Shown in pieces: positions 14,598 to 23,139 of a stretch of DNA of 35,752 nt. Origin of the DNA: CAZEGC01 sp964511635 (lineage in GTDB: Bacteria > Patescibacteriota > Saccharimonadia > Saccharimonadales > Saccharimonadaceae); the NCBI GenBank assembly GCA_964511635.1, contig CAZEGC010000006.1:1-35752 (forward strand). The letters run 5' to 3'. The notes below the pieces were generated by a model, which did no database searches, was not told the DNA's origin, and saw nothing but the letters and a program-made list of their open reading frames with translations. The translations under genes and the position numbers were made by a program. Position 1 is the stretch's first letter; each line of letters opens with the position of its first letter.

Positions 14598-17009
14598 TTA
14601 CTTAACACTAAAGACGAAGTCTAGGTTACTGACATAGGCACTAGCATTGTTTGCCGCGTGCAGGTTGATTTTAAATATAATGCTGTCACCAGGTTTAAAG
14701 TCACAGTTTGATGGGTCGGACTTATTTTCGGTTGATGCTTTTTGCCACTTGGATTTATCGCCAGTGATTTCTTTGATGTCGTCGCCACATTGAACTAGTT
14801 CTTGGTCGGCTCTGTTTTTATAGATCTGATAATCTATGCGAGCGTCGTCACTGTCGGTTCGCCCCATAAGGGTTGCAGAATTTGATACAAAATCTTTAAA
14901 GTTATCAGGCAGTTTATAGGTAACGTAGATACTGTTGGTTTGTTCGTCTTCTTCGCTCGAGGTCCATTGGTAAAAGTTGTATGTTTCGTTAGTGCCGCAA
15001 ATTTCAGGTTGTAGTTCATGGCCGTTATTAATGTTTAGAGTGTCAGAGCAGAAATCAGATTTAAGTTCGCCTTTGCCGTCTCCGTTGGTGACGGCATTGG
15101 GATATTCTGGACTGATACTTACAAATGTGTCTGGGTTTGATTCGCAGTCTCCCCAGCCGCTAGCTTCAAAGCACTGCAGCTTGCCGAGTTCGGTGTCATA
15201 ATACAGACTGCCGTGTGGTGGATTGGTGGCAGGACTGGTGGTAGCTAGGTCTGCGCCAGGTTCATCACTAGTTTCTAGGGTCGGATCCTGCTGCTTTTGA
15301 TTATCAAGCTGTATGTTTTTATCAACGTTTTGGCCAATATTAAAGCCTTGTATGGTGGTTGAAACAGGCGCGCCGATTACAGCCCATTTTGAACCGTTCC
15401 ACATCAGTGCAGTAGCGACGTTTTTAGACATGTCTATTTCACTACCCGCTCCACCGCCATTTATAGATAAAGTGAAGGTTTCTGAATTATCGGCAGCGAC
15501 TACATAGATTATTCTACCGGTCATTTTAGTAGTTGGATCAGGAAGAGTAGCGGTTTGGCCTGCCTGGTCAAAGCCAACTAAGACTGCCGATGAATTATCT
15601 ATACTGTCAGTTGATATGGTGCAGCTAGCTGATACTGCGTTGCCATCCGTAAAGCAGTTAGCATCACTGGTTGCGGCCGAGAAGGTGGCTGTACCTAAGA
15701 TGACTTGACCATTCACGCTGCCTGTACCACCAGTTAATATCAAGTCACCACCCTTAGCGTCGCCTATGGTTGCATTGCCCCCTTGAATCGCAAGAGATCC
15801 ACCGGCAATACCTGACTGGGCGCTATTGGTTGCTTGAATCTTGAAGTCAGTTGGCAGGGCACTGTTTTTACCGTTTCCAAAATAAGCAACGCTGCCATCG
15901 CTCGAAAAGGTAGCTCGCGTGGTGCCGTTTGTTTTTAGCGTGAGATCATCTTTGGATTGGATAGTAGTTGCTCCACCAGCTGCTGATCCGTCTGCTCCGA
16001 TAGTGATGTTAGTTGTACTGCCAGAATTACTGTTTTTGCCGATACTAATATTTTGGTTAACGGCATAATCGGTGCTACCAATTACTATATTGCTAGCATT
16101 ATGCGAACCGATGCTAATGGTGCCACCGCTTGACTCCCCGGCGGACTCCCCGGCGTCAATGCTGATATTGCCACCACTAGTTGAGCCATCGCCAGCCTTT
16201 AGCACTAAATCACCGCCTGCTAGGCCATTGCCGGCTAGGACCGATAGGCTGCTACCTGGCGCAGACTCGGTGCTGGCTACCGAAATTACTTTGTTGGCAT
16301 TGCTACCTAGTATGATGTCACCTGCGTTGTTGATGCTAAATACATCATCTGCGTTGTTTTGAAATTGAATAAAGTTTCCATTTGCAGTTTTGTTAATAAA
16401 AATACTACTTTCGCTACTGTCGTCGGTCTGCGCACCCTGGGCTAGCTGCACGAAATCACTAGAAGTTTTACCATCTAGTTGACCTGCGTTCATTGCAAAT
16501 GGCGCATTAGACAGACGTTTCATTGGTAGCATTTCGCCATCAGCTACACATGGAGATTCACCGAACGTGGTGCAACCAGTGGCGGGACCGGCCACATTCA
16601 TCGATAGCCATAAAATGTCTTGAGTCCAGTCGATACTGCTGCCAAATTGCGTCCTGCTACCTAGTCGAACTGTAAAATAGCCGTCCCTTACAGATAGGCC
16701 ATTTGTTCCGTTGTCGTTTATGTAGCTTTCAGTCCACTGCAATGATCCATCTGGGTTGTTTGCCTCGCTACCGCTGCCGCCTTGATAGATTTTGAATTGA
16801 ATATTGTAATGGCCATCGGGTACTACGTTACCCGCCGCATTCAGCAGTCGCCCCTGGAAGCTAATAGTGCGCTGCGTACTTGGGGCAGCTTGCACGCCAG
16901 GAATAGAAAAAACTGCTGCAACAAGCACAACTGCAGTAAAAGCTAAGGCTGCAAAGCGCAGTCTGTAGCGTTGATTAAAACCAGTTAAGATGTGACACCA
17001 CCTACTCAT
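14598..17009 (-). CDS. large secreted fibre-like surface protein
   Basis: An 803-residue exported protein. A signal peptide (about 20-41, ending GVQA-AP) leads into the 'RTISFQGRLLNAAGNVVPDGHYNIQFKIY'-type domain typical of Patescibacteria surface proteins. A jelly-roll-like segment follows, with 'YFTVRLGS' and 'LPMKRLSNAPFAMNA'. Residues about 200-420 are low-complexity Gly/Ser/Thr repeats (ISIDAGESAG, LTIGSHNASN-like units) expected to form a beta-solenoid shaft, resembling phage tail fibres. A C-terminal region of about 200 residues contains 'GSLYYDTELGKLQCFEASGWGDC', several Cys and a final beta domain. No membrane anchor follows the signal peptide. It is transcribed divergently from the F1-like ATPase operon, which makes a shared role plausible. 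Confidence 0.8.
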   Translation of the reverse strand: MSRWCHILTGFNQRYRLRFAALAFTAVVLVAAVFSIPGVQAAPSTQRTISFQGRLLNAAGNVVPDGHYNIQFKIYQGGSGSEANNPDGSLQWTESYINDNGTNGLSVRDGYFTVRLGSRTQFGSSIDWTQDILWLSMNVAGPATGCTTFGESPCVADGEMLPMKRLSNAPFAMNAGQLDGKTSSDFVQLAQGAQTDDSSESSIFINKTANGNFIQFQNNADDVFSINNAGDIILGSNANKVISVASTESAPGSSLSVLAGNGLAGGDLVLKAGDGSTSGGNISIDAGESAGESSGGTISIGSHNASNIVIGSTDYAVNQNISIGKNSNSGSTTNITIGADGSAAGGATTIQSKDDLTLKTNGTTRATFSSDGSVAYFGNGKNSALPTDFKIQATNSAQSGIAGGSLAIQGGNATIGDAKGGDLILTGGTGSVNGQVILGTATFSAATSDANCFTDGNAVSASCTISTDSIDNSSAVLVGFDQAGQTATLPDPTTKMTGRIIYVVAADNSETFTLSINGGGAGSEIDMSKNVATALMWNGSKWAVIGAPVSTTIQGFNIGQNVDKNIQLDNQKQQDPTLETSDEPGADLATTSPATNPPHGSLYYDTELGKLQCFEASGWGDCESNPDTFVSISPEYPNAVTNGDGKGELKSDFCSDTLNINNGHELQPEICGTNETYNFYQWTSSEEDEQTNSIYVTYKLPDNFKDFVSNSATLMGRTDSDDARIDYQIYKNRADQELVQCGDDIKEITGDKSKWQKASTENKSDPSNCDFKPGDSIIFKINLHAANNASAYVSNLDFVFSVK

Positions 17010-17193
17010 TATTTTTTGTTTCTATATCTATTTACTGATGTAGAAATGTTTATTTGCCTCAGACGTGTGGTGCCATCAAAAGCTTACTGATAATGTATCA
17101 TAAGCAGCATCGTATGACAAATTTAGCCTAACTCCGTATGATCAGATTGAGCGAACCGCTGACGGCTATCAGCAGTTTAAGCATAGGCGCGTA

Positions 17194-17202
17194 TGATATA
17201 AT
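17194..17202 (+). promoter_or_regulatory. extended -10 promoter of the F1-like ATPase operon
   Basis: TGATATAAT: TG plus a perfect TATAAT (17197-17202); the -35 region is weak. The start would be near 17209. AGGAG (17234-17238) lies in the leader, 13 bases before the GTG at 17252. The rest of the 242-base divergent region contains TGATA-ATG-TATCA (around 17088-17100), a possible operator or minus-strand promoter element. Confidence 0.55.
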
Positions 17203-17251
17203 CATTGTTGAAATAGCACTAATCGGGGTGCATAGGAGATATAAACAAACA

Positions 17252-18091
17252 GTGAAAGCAACTCGTCTTTTTCTGGGCATGGTGTTAGCAGTTAGTAGTG
17301 CTGCGCTTGCTGCTGCGCCTTTGCTGGCAGAGACGTACGGCGGGGGTAGTGTGCAGGGTTACGCTGCTGATGCACCGATTGATAACGGAACCATTGTTAA
17401 ACTAGACGGCGAAGACTCTAATCGTGTCGCTGTCATCACTCAGTCAGAGCTTCAAAATATGTTTGGCGTGGTGGTTGATCGCAATCAGCTACCAGTTACC
17501 CTCAGTAGTGGGCTTGAGAATGAGACTTTCGTAGCAGTTTCGGGCACTTATAACGTGCTTGTTAGCACGCAAGGAGGGCCAATTAAGTCAGGTGATTTTG
17601 TGACGCTTTCGTCTATTGATGGGGTGGCAATGAAAGCCGGCACAGAAGAAGAAACGGTATTTGGTCGAGCGGTGCGCTCATTTGACGGTACTGGGGTAAA
17701 TTTAGGTCTGGCTACTTTGCGCGACACTGGAGGCAATGAAAACAAGCAGGTAACACTTGGCTCTATTCCGGTTACTATCGATATTAAACGTAATCCAAAC
17801 CAGCAGACTACGGAAGTGGACGTACCGGATTTTCTTAAACGTACAGGACAGGCAATTGCCGAACGCGAGGTTAGTCCGATTCGTATCTATTTAAGCCTAG
17901 CCATTACGGCTGTAAGTATTATTGCAGCTATCGCCATTCTTTATTCAGGGGTGCGAAGCGGGGTGATTTCAATCGGGCGTAACCCAATGTCAAAAAAATC
18001 AATTTTCAGAGCGCTGCTAGAGATTATCCTGACGAGCATACTGATTTTAATTATTGGTCTCTTTGCGGTATATTTACTACTAAAGCTATGA
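17252..18091 (+). CDS. exported protein with C-terminal c-subunit-like hairpin
   Basis: A 279-residue protein started at GTG (17252), because that start gives a clean signal peptide (1-26, ...APLLA) after an AGGAG. The exported domain (27-208) includes 'GPIKSGDFVTLSSIDGVAMKAG' and 'VFGRAVRSF', like modules of Patescibacteria surface/peptidase-G2-type fibre proteins. The last 70 residues form a helical hairpin: TM1 about 210-232, a basic cytoplasmic loop with 'SIGRNP' (Arg243-Asn244-Pro245), and TM2 about 254-277. This layout, with both ends outside and an R-(Q/N)-P loop, is that of ATP synthase subunit c. The ion-binding carboxylate expected 20 residues after the Arg is Ile263; the only acid, Glu257, sits near the cytoplasmic end of TM2. 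The gene lies where atpB/atpE are found in atp operons. The homology to c is inferred, not proven. Confidence 0.7.
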   Translation: MKATRLFLGMVLAVSSAALAAAPLLAETYGGGSVQGYAADAPIDNGTIVKLDGEDSNRVAVITQSELQNMFGVVVDRNQLPVTLSSGLENETFVAVSGTYNVLVSTQGGPIKSGDFVTLSSIDGVAMKAGTEEETVFGRAVRSFDGTGVNLGLATLRDTGGNENKQVTLGSIPVTIDIKRNPNQQTTEVDVPDFLKRTGQAIAEREVSPIRIYLSLAITAVSIIAAIAILYSGVRSGVISIGRNPMSKKSIFRALLEIILTSILILIIGLFAVYLLLKL

Positions 18092-18112
18092 CGATAAATA
18101 GGACGGGGAGTT

Positions 18113-18901
18113 ATGGGATTATTTACACATAAAAGCAAAAAGCAGCCGAAAAAAGCTTCAAAGACTTCAAAAGCTTCAAAGACTTCAAGCGCGACGTCAG
18201 CCAGTAAAAGTCAGCGACATTTTTTTGACCAATATTACCGTGAAGAGCTACGCAACCACGGGCGATGGCATTTTGAGGAGATCATCAGAGAAAACGGCGC
18301 ACTATTTAAAAGTGACCTTGAAAAAACAGTATCAGAAGTAAGTAAAGAACTAAAAGAACACCTTATCAAGCAGCTTGACGTAGCTGTTGCAGATGTGAAT
18401 TCGCAGCTAAAGCAGCACGTTACGCGCCAGCTTGACGAGCGCCTAATGAAGTATGACCAAGCCATCAAAGACGCTCAGGACTTGGCGCTCGAGTCACTAA
18501 ACAGTAGCGTCAGTAAACTTGAAAAGCAGCACACAGAACTTGGTGCTACCCTAAAGAAAAACTTGGAAAATCAAGAAAAAGAGGTAACTCAGCTAGCCCT
18601 GGATAATACACGCCAAATGGCTAAAATTAAAGACGCTCAGGACTTGGCGCTCGAGTCGCTAAGCAGTAGCGTCAGTGCGCTCGATAAGCAGCACGCAGAG
18701 CTTCGTGCAGTGCTAGAAGAGAATGTAAAGAATCAGGAAGCAAGGCTGGTTGAGGCATTTGAAGGGAATATGGCGCAGGTCGTCGAGCATTACCTGCTGG
18801 GTGCACTTGGTGACCAGTTCGATATAAAGGCGCAGCTACCATCTATAATCAAACAGATGGAAGAAAATAAACAAGCAATTGTGGACGACATGAAACTATG
18901 A
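18113..18901 (+). CDS. soluble coiled-coil protein, b-subunit-like position
   Basis: A 262-residue protein. Residues 1-38 are a Lys/Ser/Thr-rich, strongly basic tail. Then comes 'HFFDQYYREELRNHGRWHF', and about residues 60-245 form a long heptad-type coiled coil. There is no transmembrane segment, unlike subunit b of ATP synthase, but position (just before delta and alpha) and coiled-coil character suggest a peripheral-stalk counterpart. Residues 119-172 and 173-226 form an internal repeat of 54 residues (KDAQDLALESL... units). GGGGAG (18103-18108) precedes the ATG, and the stop overlaps the next start in ATGA. The basic tail could bind lipid head groups or another partner. Confidence 0.72.
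   Translation: MGLFTHKSKKQPKKASKTSKASKTSSATSASKSQRHFFDQYYREELRNHGRWHFEEIIRENGALFKSDLEKTVSEVSKELKEHLIKQLDVAVADVNSQLKQHVTRQLDERLMKYDQAIKDAQDLALESLNSSVSKLEKQHTELGATLKKNLENQEKEVTQLALDNTRQMAKIKDAQDLALESLSSSVSALDKQHAELRAVLEENVKNQEARLVEAFEGNMAQVVEHYLLGALGDQFDIKAQLPSIIKQMEENKQAIVDDMKL
18467..18676 (+). repeat. 162-bp in-frame duplication inside the coiled-coil gene
   Basis: Two copies of a 48-base segment (18467-18514 and 18629-18676) differ at only two positions and are 162 bases, or 54 codons, apart. Similarity continues at lower level beyond them. The spacing is close to a whole number of heptads (54 residues against 56), so the coiled coil was lengthened fairly recently. Confidence 0.85.
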
Positions 18902-19425
18902 TCAAGACACAAATAAAATCTTATGATAATTTTACCCTTCCACCTAGCATCATCAGTAAAGTTGATGTATCACGCTTAGTGAACGAGGTCGAGCAAGTTG
19001 ACAGCGACATGACGGCAAATATGGTACGAAAAAGAGTGGGAGCAAGTAGTAGCTCGGCAATAGAGTACTCGGATCAATTGTCTGATTTTTTGGCTGAAAA
19101 CGAACTAAAGCTTAGTGACAGTCGCCAGCGGAGCTCTTTAATCAAGCAGCTTCGTAAATTAAAAGATAGCGTGCCAATTATTCATATGACATTCGCGACG
19201 GTAGCCGATCGTGAGAGCTTGCGTCAAGTAGTGGGATGGCTACGCGAATCAGTTCATCCACAGGCAGTTATTAGGGTGGGCCTTCAGCCAGCCTTGATAG
19301 CCGGAGTTTACGTAAGAACACCGAACCGCGTGCACGATTTTAGTATGAGATCTCGACTAGATAGTCAGCATGAGGCGTTATTAAAGCAGTTAAAAGATCT
19401 TCCTGGAACTTTAAAAAATGTTTAA
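18898..19425 (+). CDS. ATP synthase delta (OSCP)-like subunit of F1-like ATPase
   Basis: A 175-residue protein. The C-terminal part (about 94-163) follows the delta/OSCP pattern: 'IIHMTFATVADRESLRQVVGWLR', then a strand segment 'AVIRVGLQPALIAGVYVRTPN' equivalent to the conserved 'dpsliGGvvvr' block, and 'HDFSMRSRLDSQHEALLKQL' matching the 'iDgSvrgrLerL' end. The N-terminal 90 residues are helical as in delta. Delta ties the top of F1 to the peripheral stalk, here presumably the coiled-coil protein encoded just upstream. The start overlaps the previous stop (ATGA), and the stop lies inside the alpha gene. Divergent from canonical AtpH but in the right place. Confidence 0.78.
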   Translation: MIKTQIKSYDNFTLPPSIISKVDVSRLVNEVEQVDSDMTANMVRKRVGASSSSAIEYSDQLSDFLAENELKLSDSRQRSSLIKQLRKLKDSVPIIHMTFATVADRESLRQVVGWLRESVHPQAVIRVGLQPALIAGVYVRTPNRVHDFSMRSRLDSQHEALLKQLKDLPGTLKNV

Positions 19426-20935
19426 TAAATTAGTCAAAAAAGGTAATCCAGTAGGTGAAATTATCGGCATTGATTCCTTTATGGTTAAGATTAAAGGTTT
19501 GCAACCTACCAATGTACATGCCTTGGTTCGATTCGAGGACGAAACTCGTGGGTACGTTCATCACGTATACGAAGATCACGTTATAGTTATGAAAATGGAC
19601 CCTACCCCACTTGAAGTTGGTATGGTCTGCGTGATCGAGCAGGAGCGTTTGCTAACTAGCGTCGGTAAAGACTACATTGGTAGAGTCATTAACGCCTTCG
19701 GGGAGCCAATTGATGGCAAGGGTCCGATTAAATCGGATGCTGAGTGGGAAATGTTTCATGATGCACCGATGCTTTATGAACGCGAACTTCTAGATACGCA
19801 ACTTGAAACCGGAGTGTCGATTTTAGACATTAACTTTTCACTGGTTCGTGGCCAGCGTATGGCAGTGCTGGGTGATGGCAAGGTTGGAAAAACCGCCTTG
19901 ACGACTCAAATTGCTATCAATCAGAAGAATACCGACATTACAGTTGTGTACGTGCTTATTGCCAAGCGTCAACGCGACGTAGTCCAGTTGGTGGACCATT
20001 TGGAAAAAAACGACGCCATGAAAAAGGCAGTGGTAATTGTAACCAATATGTTTGAATCGCTGGTGATGACTTACCTAGTGCCATATATAGGGGCTGCTCA
20101 CGGTGAGTATTTTTGGCAAAAACTTGGTAAAGATACACTAGTAATTTATGATGATTTAACCAGTCACGCCCAGGCTTATCGTGAAATTTCCTTGATTGCT
20201 GGAGTCAGCCCAGGTCGAGACAGTTATCCCGGGGACATGTTCTATGTGCACTCTTCCCTAGTTGAAAGAGCTGGTCGCACAAAATCAAATCATGCTAGTC
20301 AGACAATTTTACCAATTGTATATGCTCCGGGCGGGGACATTACAGCGTACTTGCCTACAAACGTCATGTCAATGACTGATGGTCAGTGGATTTTAGACAT
20401 GAAAATATTTAAAGACACTATGCGTCCGGCTGTTAGTACTGGACTCAGTGTGACTCGAGTCGGAGGCGCTGGGCAGAATAGTCGGCAAAAGGCATTGGCG
20501 GCCAAGTTGAACAAAACCTTAGCTGGGTATCGACAGGCAGAAGAGTACGCACATTTTGGTACCGAGCTTTCCCCCGAAGCCCAGGCAGATTATAACAAGG
20601 GCAAGATGCTTTTTAAGGTTATGAATCAAGATATTGGTGAAACCTATAGCTTGATGGATCAGCAGTTTTTGTTCGATATAGTTCTAGGTGCGTCTATGAT
20701 AGAGATTGTTGATATAGAAAAACTAAAACAACTTGTTCCAAAATACAGTAAGCAGGTAAAAGAAACAGGGGATAAAAGCAATTTTGATAAGCTTCGCGAT
20801 CAGCTAAAGGCAGAAGTCGTTACTATTGACCAGGAAGCTGCCGATAGGCTGGCGGCTGAAGCTGCTAGGGCAGAAGCCGCTAGAAAGAGGGCTGCTGATG
20901 AGGCTGAAGTCGAAAGCAGCGACGAGGAAGATTAG
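19418..20935 (+). CDS. F1-like ATPase alpha subunit
   Basis: A 505-residue alpha-type subunit. Walker A 'GDGKVGKT' (152-159), Walker B 'LVIYDDLTSHA' (241-251), 'SYPGDMFYVHSSLVERA' (269-285) and the arginine finger in 'SVTRVGG' (Arg347) are present, so it should bind nucleotide and help catalysis at the beta interface. The N-terminal helix of about 20 residues that normally binds delta is missing: the protein starts only about ten residues before the first barrel strand. The C-terminus is extended by about 40 residues ending in an Ala/Glu-rich helix and an acidic tail (EVESSDEED). Its start overlaps the delta-like gene, and two bases separate its stop from gamma. It is clearly not a typical AtpA. 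Confidence 0.93.
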   Translation: MFNKLVKKGNPVGEIIGIDSFMVKIKGLQPTNVHALVRFEDETRGYVHHVYEDHVIVMKMDPTPLEVGMVCVIEQERLLTSVGKDYIGRVINAFGEPIDGKGPIKSDAEWEMFHDAPMLYERELLDTQLETGVSILDINFSLVRGQRMAVLGDGKVGKTALTTQIAINQKNTDITVVYVLIAKRQRDVVQLVDHLEKNDAMKKAVVIVTNMFESLVMTYLVPYIGAAHGEYFWQKLGKDTLVIYDDLTSHAQAYREISLIAGVSPGRDSYPGDMFYVHSSLVERAGRTKSNHASQTILPIVYAPGGDITAYLPTNVMSMTDGQWILDMKIFKDTMRPAVSTGLSVTRVGGAGQNSRQKALAAKLNKTLAGYRQAEEYAHFGTELSPEAQADYNKGKMLFKVMNQDIGETYSLMDQQFLFDIVLGASMIEIVDIEKLKQLVPKYSKQVKETGDKSNFDKLRDQLKAEVVTIDQEAADRLAAEAARAEAARKRAADEAEVESSDEED

Positions 20936-20937
20936 GC

Positions 20938-21807
20938 ATGAAACGCCCAATTGAAATTAAAGTTGAAGAAGATGCGATGCGGACCATCGTCAGCCTGACC
21001 AGCGCGTTTGAAAGTATGTCGAGCATGAAGATTATGCAGACGAAAAATAAAGTTCTAATCAGTAATGAATTTTTTGCTGAAGTCTGGGGCATCTATAAGC
21101 AGATTCGGGTGGATGCTTTGTTTAATTTTGGTAGAGAATTTAACGAAAAAGCAATTAACAAGGAGGTGCTAGTGCTGGTCATGGCTCCAGCCGGATTGAT
21201 GGGCGATATTGATCAGCGTTTAGTGCGCAAACTCCGCGAATACTATGACCCAAAAAGACACGACATCATTGTAATAGGTCGCCACGGCGCCCAGCAGTTA
21301 AAGCAACATAAAATTGATTACAATCACTTTTTCGATTTACCAAAAAAGGACTATATCAATGTAGATCCGTTAATTGCTGAGATTAAAAAATACTCAAATA
21401 GTCGCGTATTTTACCAGAGCTATGCGTCACTTTCACGTCAAGATATTAAAAGTATTGATGTAAGTGAGGCAATTTCTAGTATGGGTAAAATTGCTGATTT
21501 AGAATCAGTTGGGGATGATAAAATTACCGAAAAGAACTATATATTTGAACCGAGTTCGTACGCGGTGGCAGCTTACTTTGAAAAAGCAATTTTACGTTTG
21601 ATGTTGACACAGTTTATCTACGATAGTCGACTGGCGCAGCTTGCGAGTCGGTTTAGGGCCATGTCGGCTGCCAAAGAACGTTCGATTGAAACAGCAGATG
21701 AACTGCACACACAGTATAACCGCGCCAAGCGAGCCCTGGTAGATGTACGACTGAAGGAAAGCTTGGCAGGACTTAAGAAAATTCGGGCTGGAGGTGATGA
21801 TTTATGA
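20938..21807 (+). CDS. F1-like ATPase gamma subunit (rotor shaft)
   Basis: A 289-residue gamma-type subunit of normal length. The N-terminal helix (about 8-50, 'DAMRTIVSLTSAFESMSSMKIM') matches the long helix that enters the alpha/beta hexamer. A Rossmann-like middle begins 'VLVLVMAPAGLMGDIDQRLVRKL', the counterpart of the 'DrGLcGglN' block. The C-terminal helix (about 215-285, 'SRFRAMSAAKERSIETADELHTQYNRAKRA') matches the 'mvAMkaAtdNa..li..l.l.yNkaRQa' signature. Retaining both shaft helices implies real rotation rather than a static hexamer. The stop overlaps the beta start in ATGA. Confidence 0.92.
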   Translation: MKRPIEIKVEEDAMRTIVSLTSAFESMSSMKIMQTKNKVLISNEFFAEVWGIYKQIRVDALFNFGREFNEKAINKEVLVLVMAPAGLMGDIDQRLVRKLREYYDPKRHDIIVIGRHGAQQLKQHKIDYNHFFDLPKKDYINVDPLIAEIKKYSNSRVFYQSYASLSRQDIKSIDVSEAISSMGKIADLESVGDDKITEKNYIFEPSSYAVAAYFEKAILRLMLTQFIYDSRLAQLASRFRAMSAAKERSIETADELHTQYNRAKRALVDVRLKESLAGLKKIRAGGDDL

Positions 21808-23138
21808 GTAAACAAAGAACGACCGACAAAGGTGTTATCAGGGTCTTACGTGACTTAGTTATAAAGGTGCAATTTGACGATAGTATGCCGCAGCTAAATG
21901 AAATGCTTTATGTCGATAATGAGGCCAGTGCACCACTGCTAGTTAGCAGCATAGAGCGCGGAGATACCGCCGTTTGCCTGAATATAGGCGGTGATCGTAC
22001 TATTCAAAAAGGTCAAACAGTTAGTCGTAGTGGGGCTAGTTTAGAGATTCCAGTGGGCGACGAAATGGTCGGCAGGGTTTGGGATGCTATGGGTCGCCCA
22101 ATTGACGGCAAGCCACCACTACCAGATAAGGTGCTGGCAAAAATGCCAAAGCGGGCAATTTTTTCGCCGGCCTTTCAGGAAACTTCGCTTAAAAGTCATC
22201 CGGATGAAATTTTAGAGACTGGGATCAAGGTGCTAGACTTTTTTACGCCGTTTGTAAAGGGGCGCAAAATCGGAATTATTGGTGGAGCTGGTGTCGGCAA
22301 GACCGTTCTTACGATGGAAATGATTAACAACGTAGCGGTTGGCTCCGGAGCACTTAGTATCTTTGCGGGTATTGGAGAGCGAATTCGTGAAGGTCACGAA
22401 CTTTATGATACTTTGGAGCACAATGACCTTCTTAAAACCACAGCTATGTTCTTTGGTCAGATGAATGAAAATCCTGTGCAGCGTTCCCTGGTGGGACTGA
22501 GTGCCATTACTCTGGCAGAATACTTCCGTGATGATAAGAAAAAAGATATTTTGCTGTTTGCTGATAATATGTACCGCTACATTCAGGCCAGAAACGAGAC
22601 CTCAACCATCATTGATCAAACTCCAGCAGAGGGTGGATATGAGCCGACTATTTTTAGTGATGTTAAGACTTTGCAAGATAGGCTAGCTAGCAATGAAAAT
22701 GGATCAATCACAGCGCTTCAGACGATTTACGTGCCGGCTGACGACTTGTCAGACCCTGCCGTGCAGATGATTCAACACGAACTTGATAGCACGATTGTAC
22801 TTAGTCGTGCCGTAGCGGCACAGGGCATACGGCCAGCGGTTGATATTAACGCCTCAAGCTCTAGTCTGCTAACGCCAGAAGTAGTTGGCGAACGCCACTA
22901 TAAACTAAGCGTACGAGTGCAGGCAATATTGCAAAAATACGAATCATTAAAAGGCATCATTGCCATTATTGGTGAAAGCGAACTATCCAGTGAAGATCGT
23001 GATGACTATAACAAGGCAAAAAAATTAATCCAGTTTTTCTCGCAACAGTTTAACGTGATGGAAAAAATGTCTGGCATTCCGGGTGAGCACTTTACACGCG
23101 AAGACACCCTAAACGGAATTGAGGAAATCATTAAGTAA
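21804..23138 (+). CDS. F1-like ATPase beta subunit (catalytic)
   Basis: A 444-residue catalytic subunit. Walker A 'GGAGVGKT' (160-167), the catalytic Glu in 'GERIREG' (Glu192), 'GQMNENPVQR' (218-227), Walker B 'ILLFADNMYRY' (Asp254), and 'YVPADDLSDPA' (309-319) are all kept. The DELSEED lever, which pushes gamma, reads 'ESELSSED' (391-398). All residues needed for ATP hydrolysis are therefore recognisable. Differences from bacterial AtpD include 'IQARNETSTIIDQTPAEGG' in the catch region and a short C-terminus without the usual extension. One base separates the stop from the epsilon start. Confidence 0.94.
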   Translation: MSKQRTTDKGVIRVLRDLVIKVQFDDSMPQLNEMLYVDNEASAPLLVSSIERGDTAVCLNIGGDRTIQKGQTVSRSGASLEIPVGDEMVGRVWDAMGRPIDGKPPLPDKVLAKMPKRAIFSPAFQETSLKSHPDEILETGIKVLDFFTPFVKGRKIGIIGGAGVGKTVLTMEMINNVAVGSGALSIFAGIGERIREGHELYDTLEHNDLLKTTAMFFGQMNENPVQRSLVGLSAITLAEYFRDDKKKDILLFADNMYRYIQARNETSTIIDQTPAEGGYEPTIFSDVKTLQDRLASNENGSITALQTIYVPADDLSDPAVQMIQHELDSTIVLSRAVAAQGIRPAVDINASSSSLLTPEVVGERHYKLSVRVQAILQKYESLKGIIAIIGESELSSEDRDDYNKAKKLIQFFSQQFNVMEKMSGIPGEHFTREDTLNGIEEIIK

Positions 23139-23139
23139 T

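Noticed and set aside
17138..17251. Upstream ATG (17138) as start of the c-like protein gene
   Set aside because: It would place the promoter -10 (17197-17202) and the ribosome binding site inside the coding region and bury the signal peptide 38 residues in.
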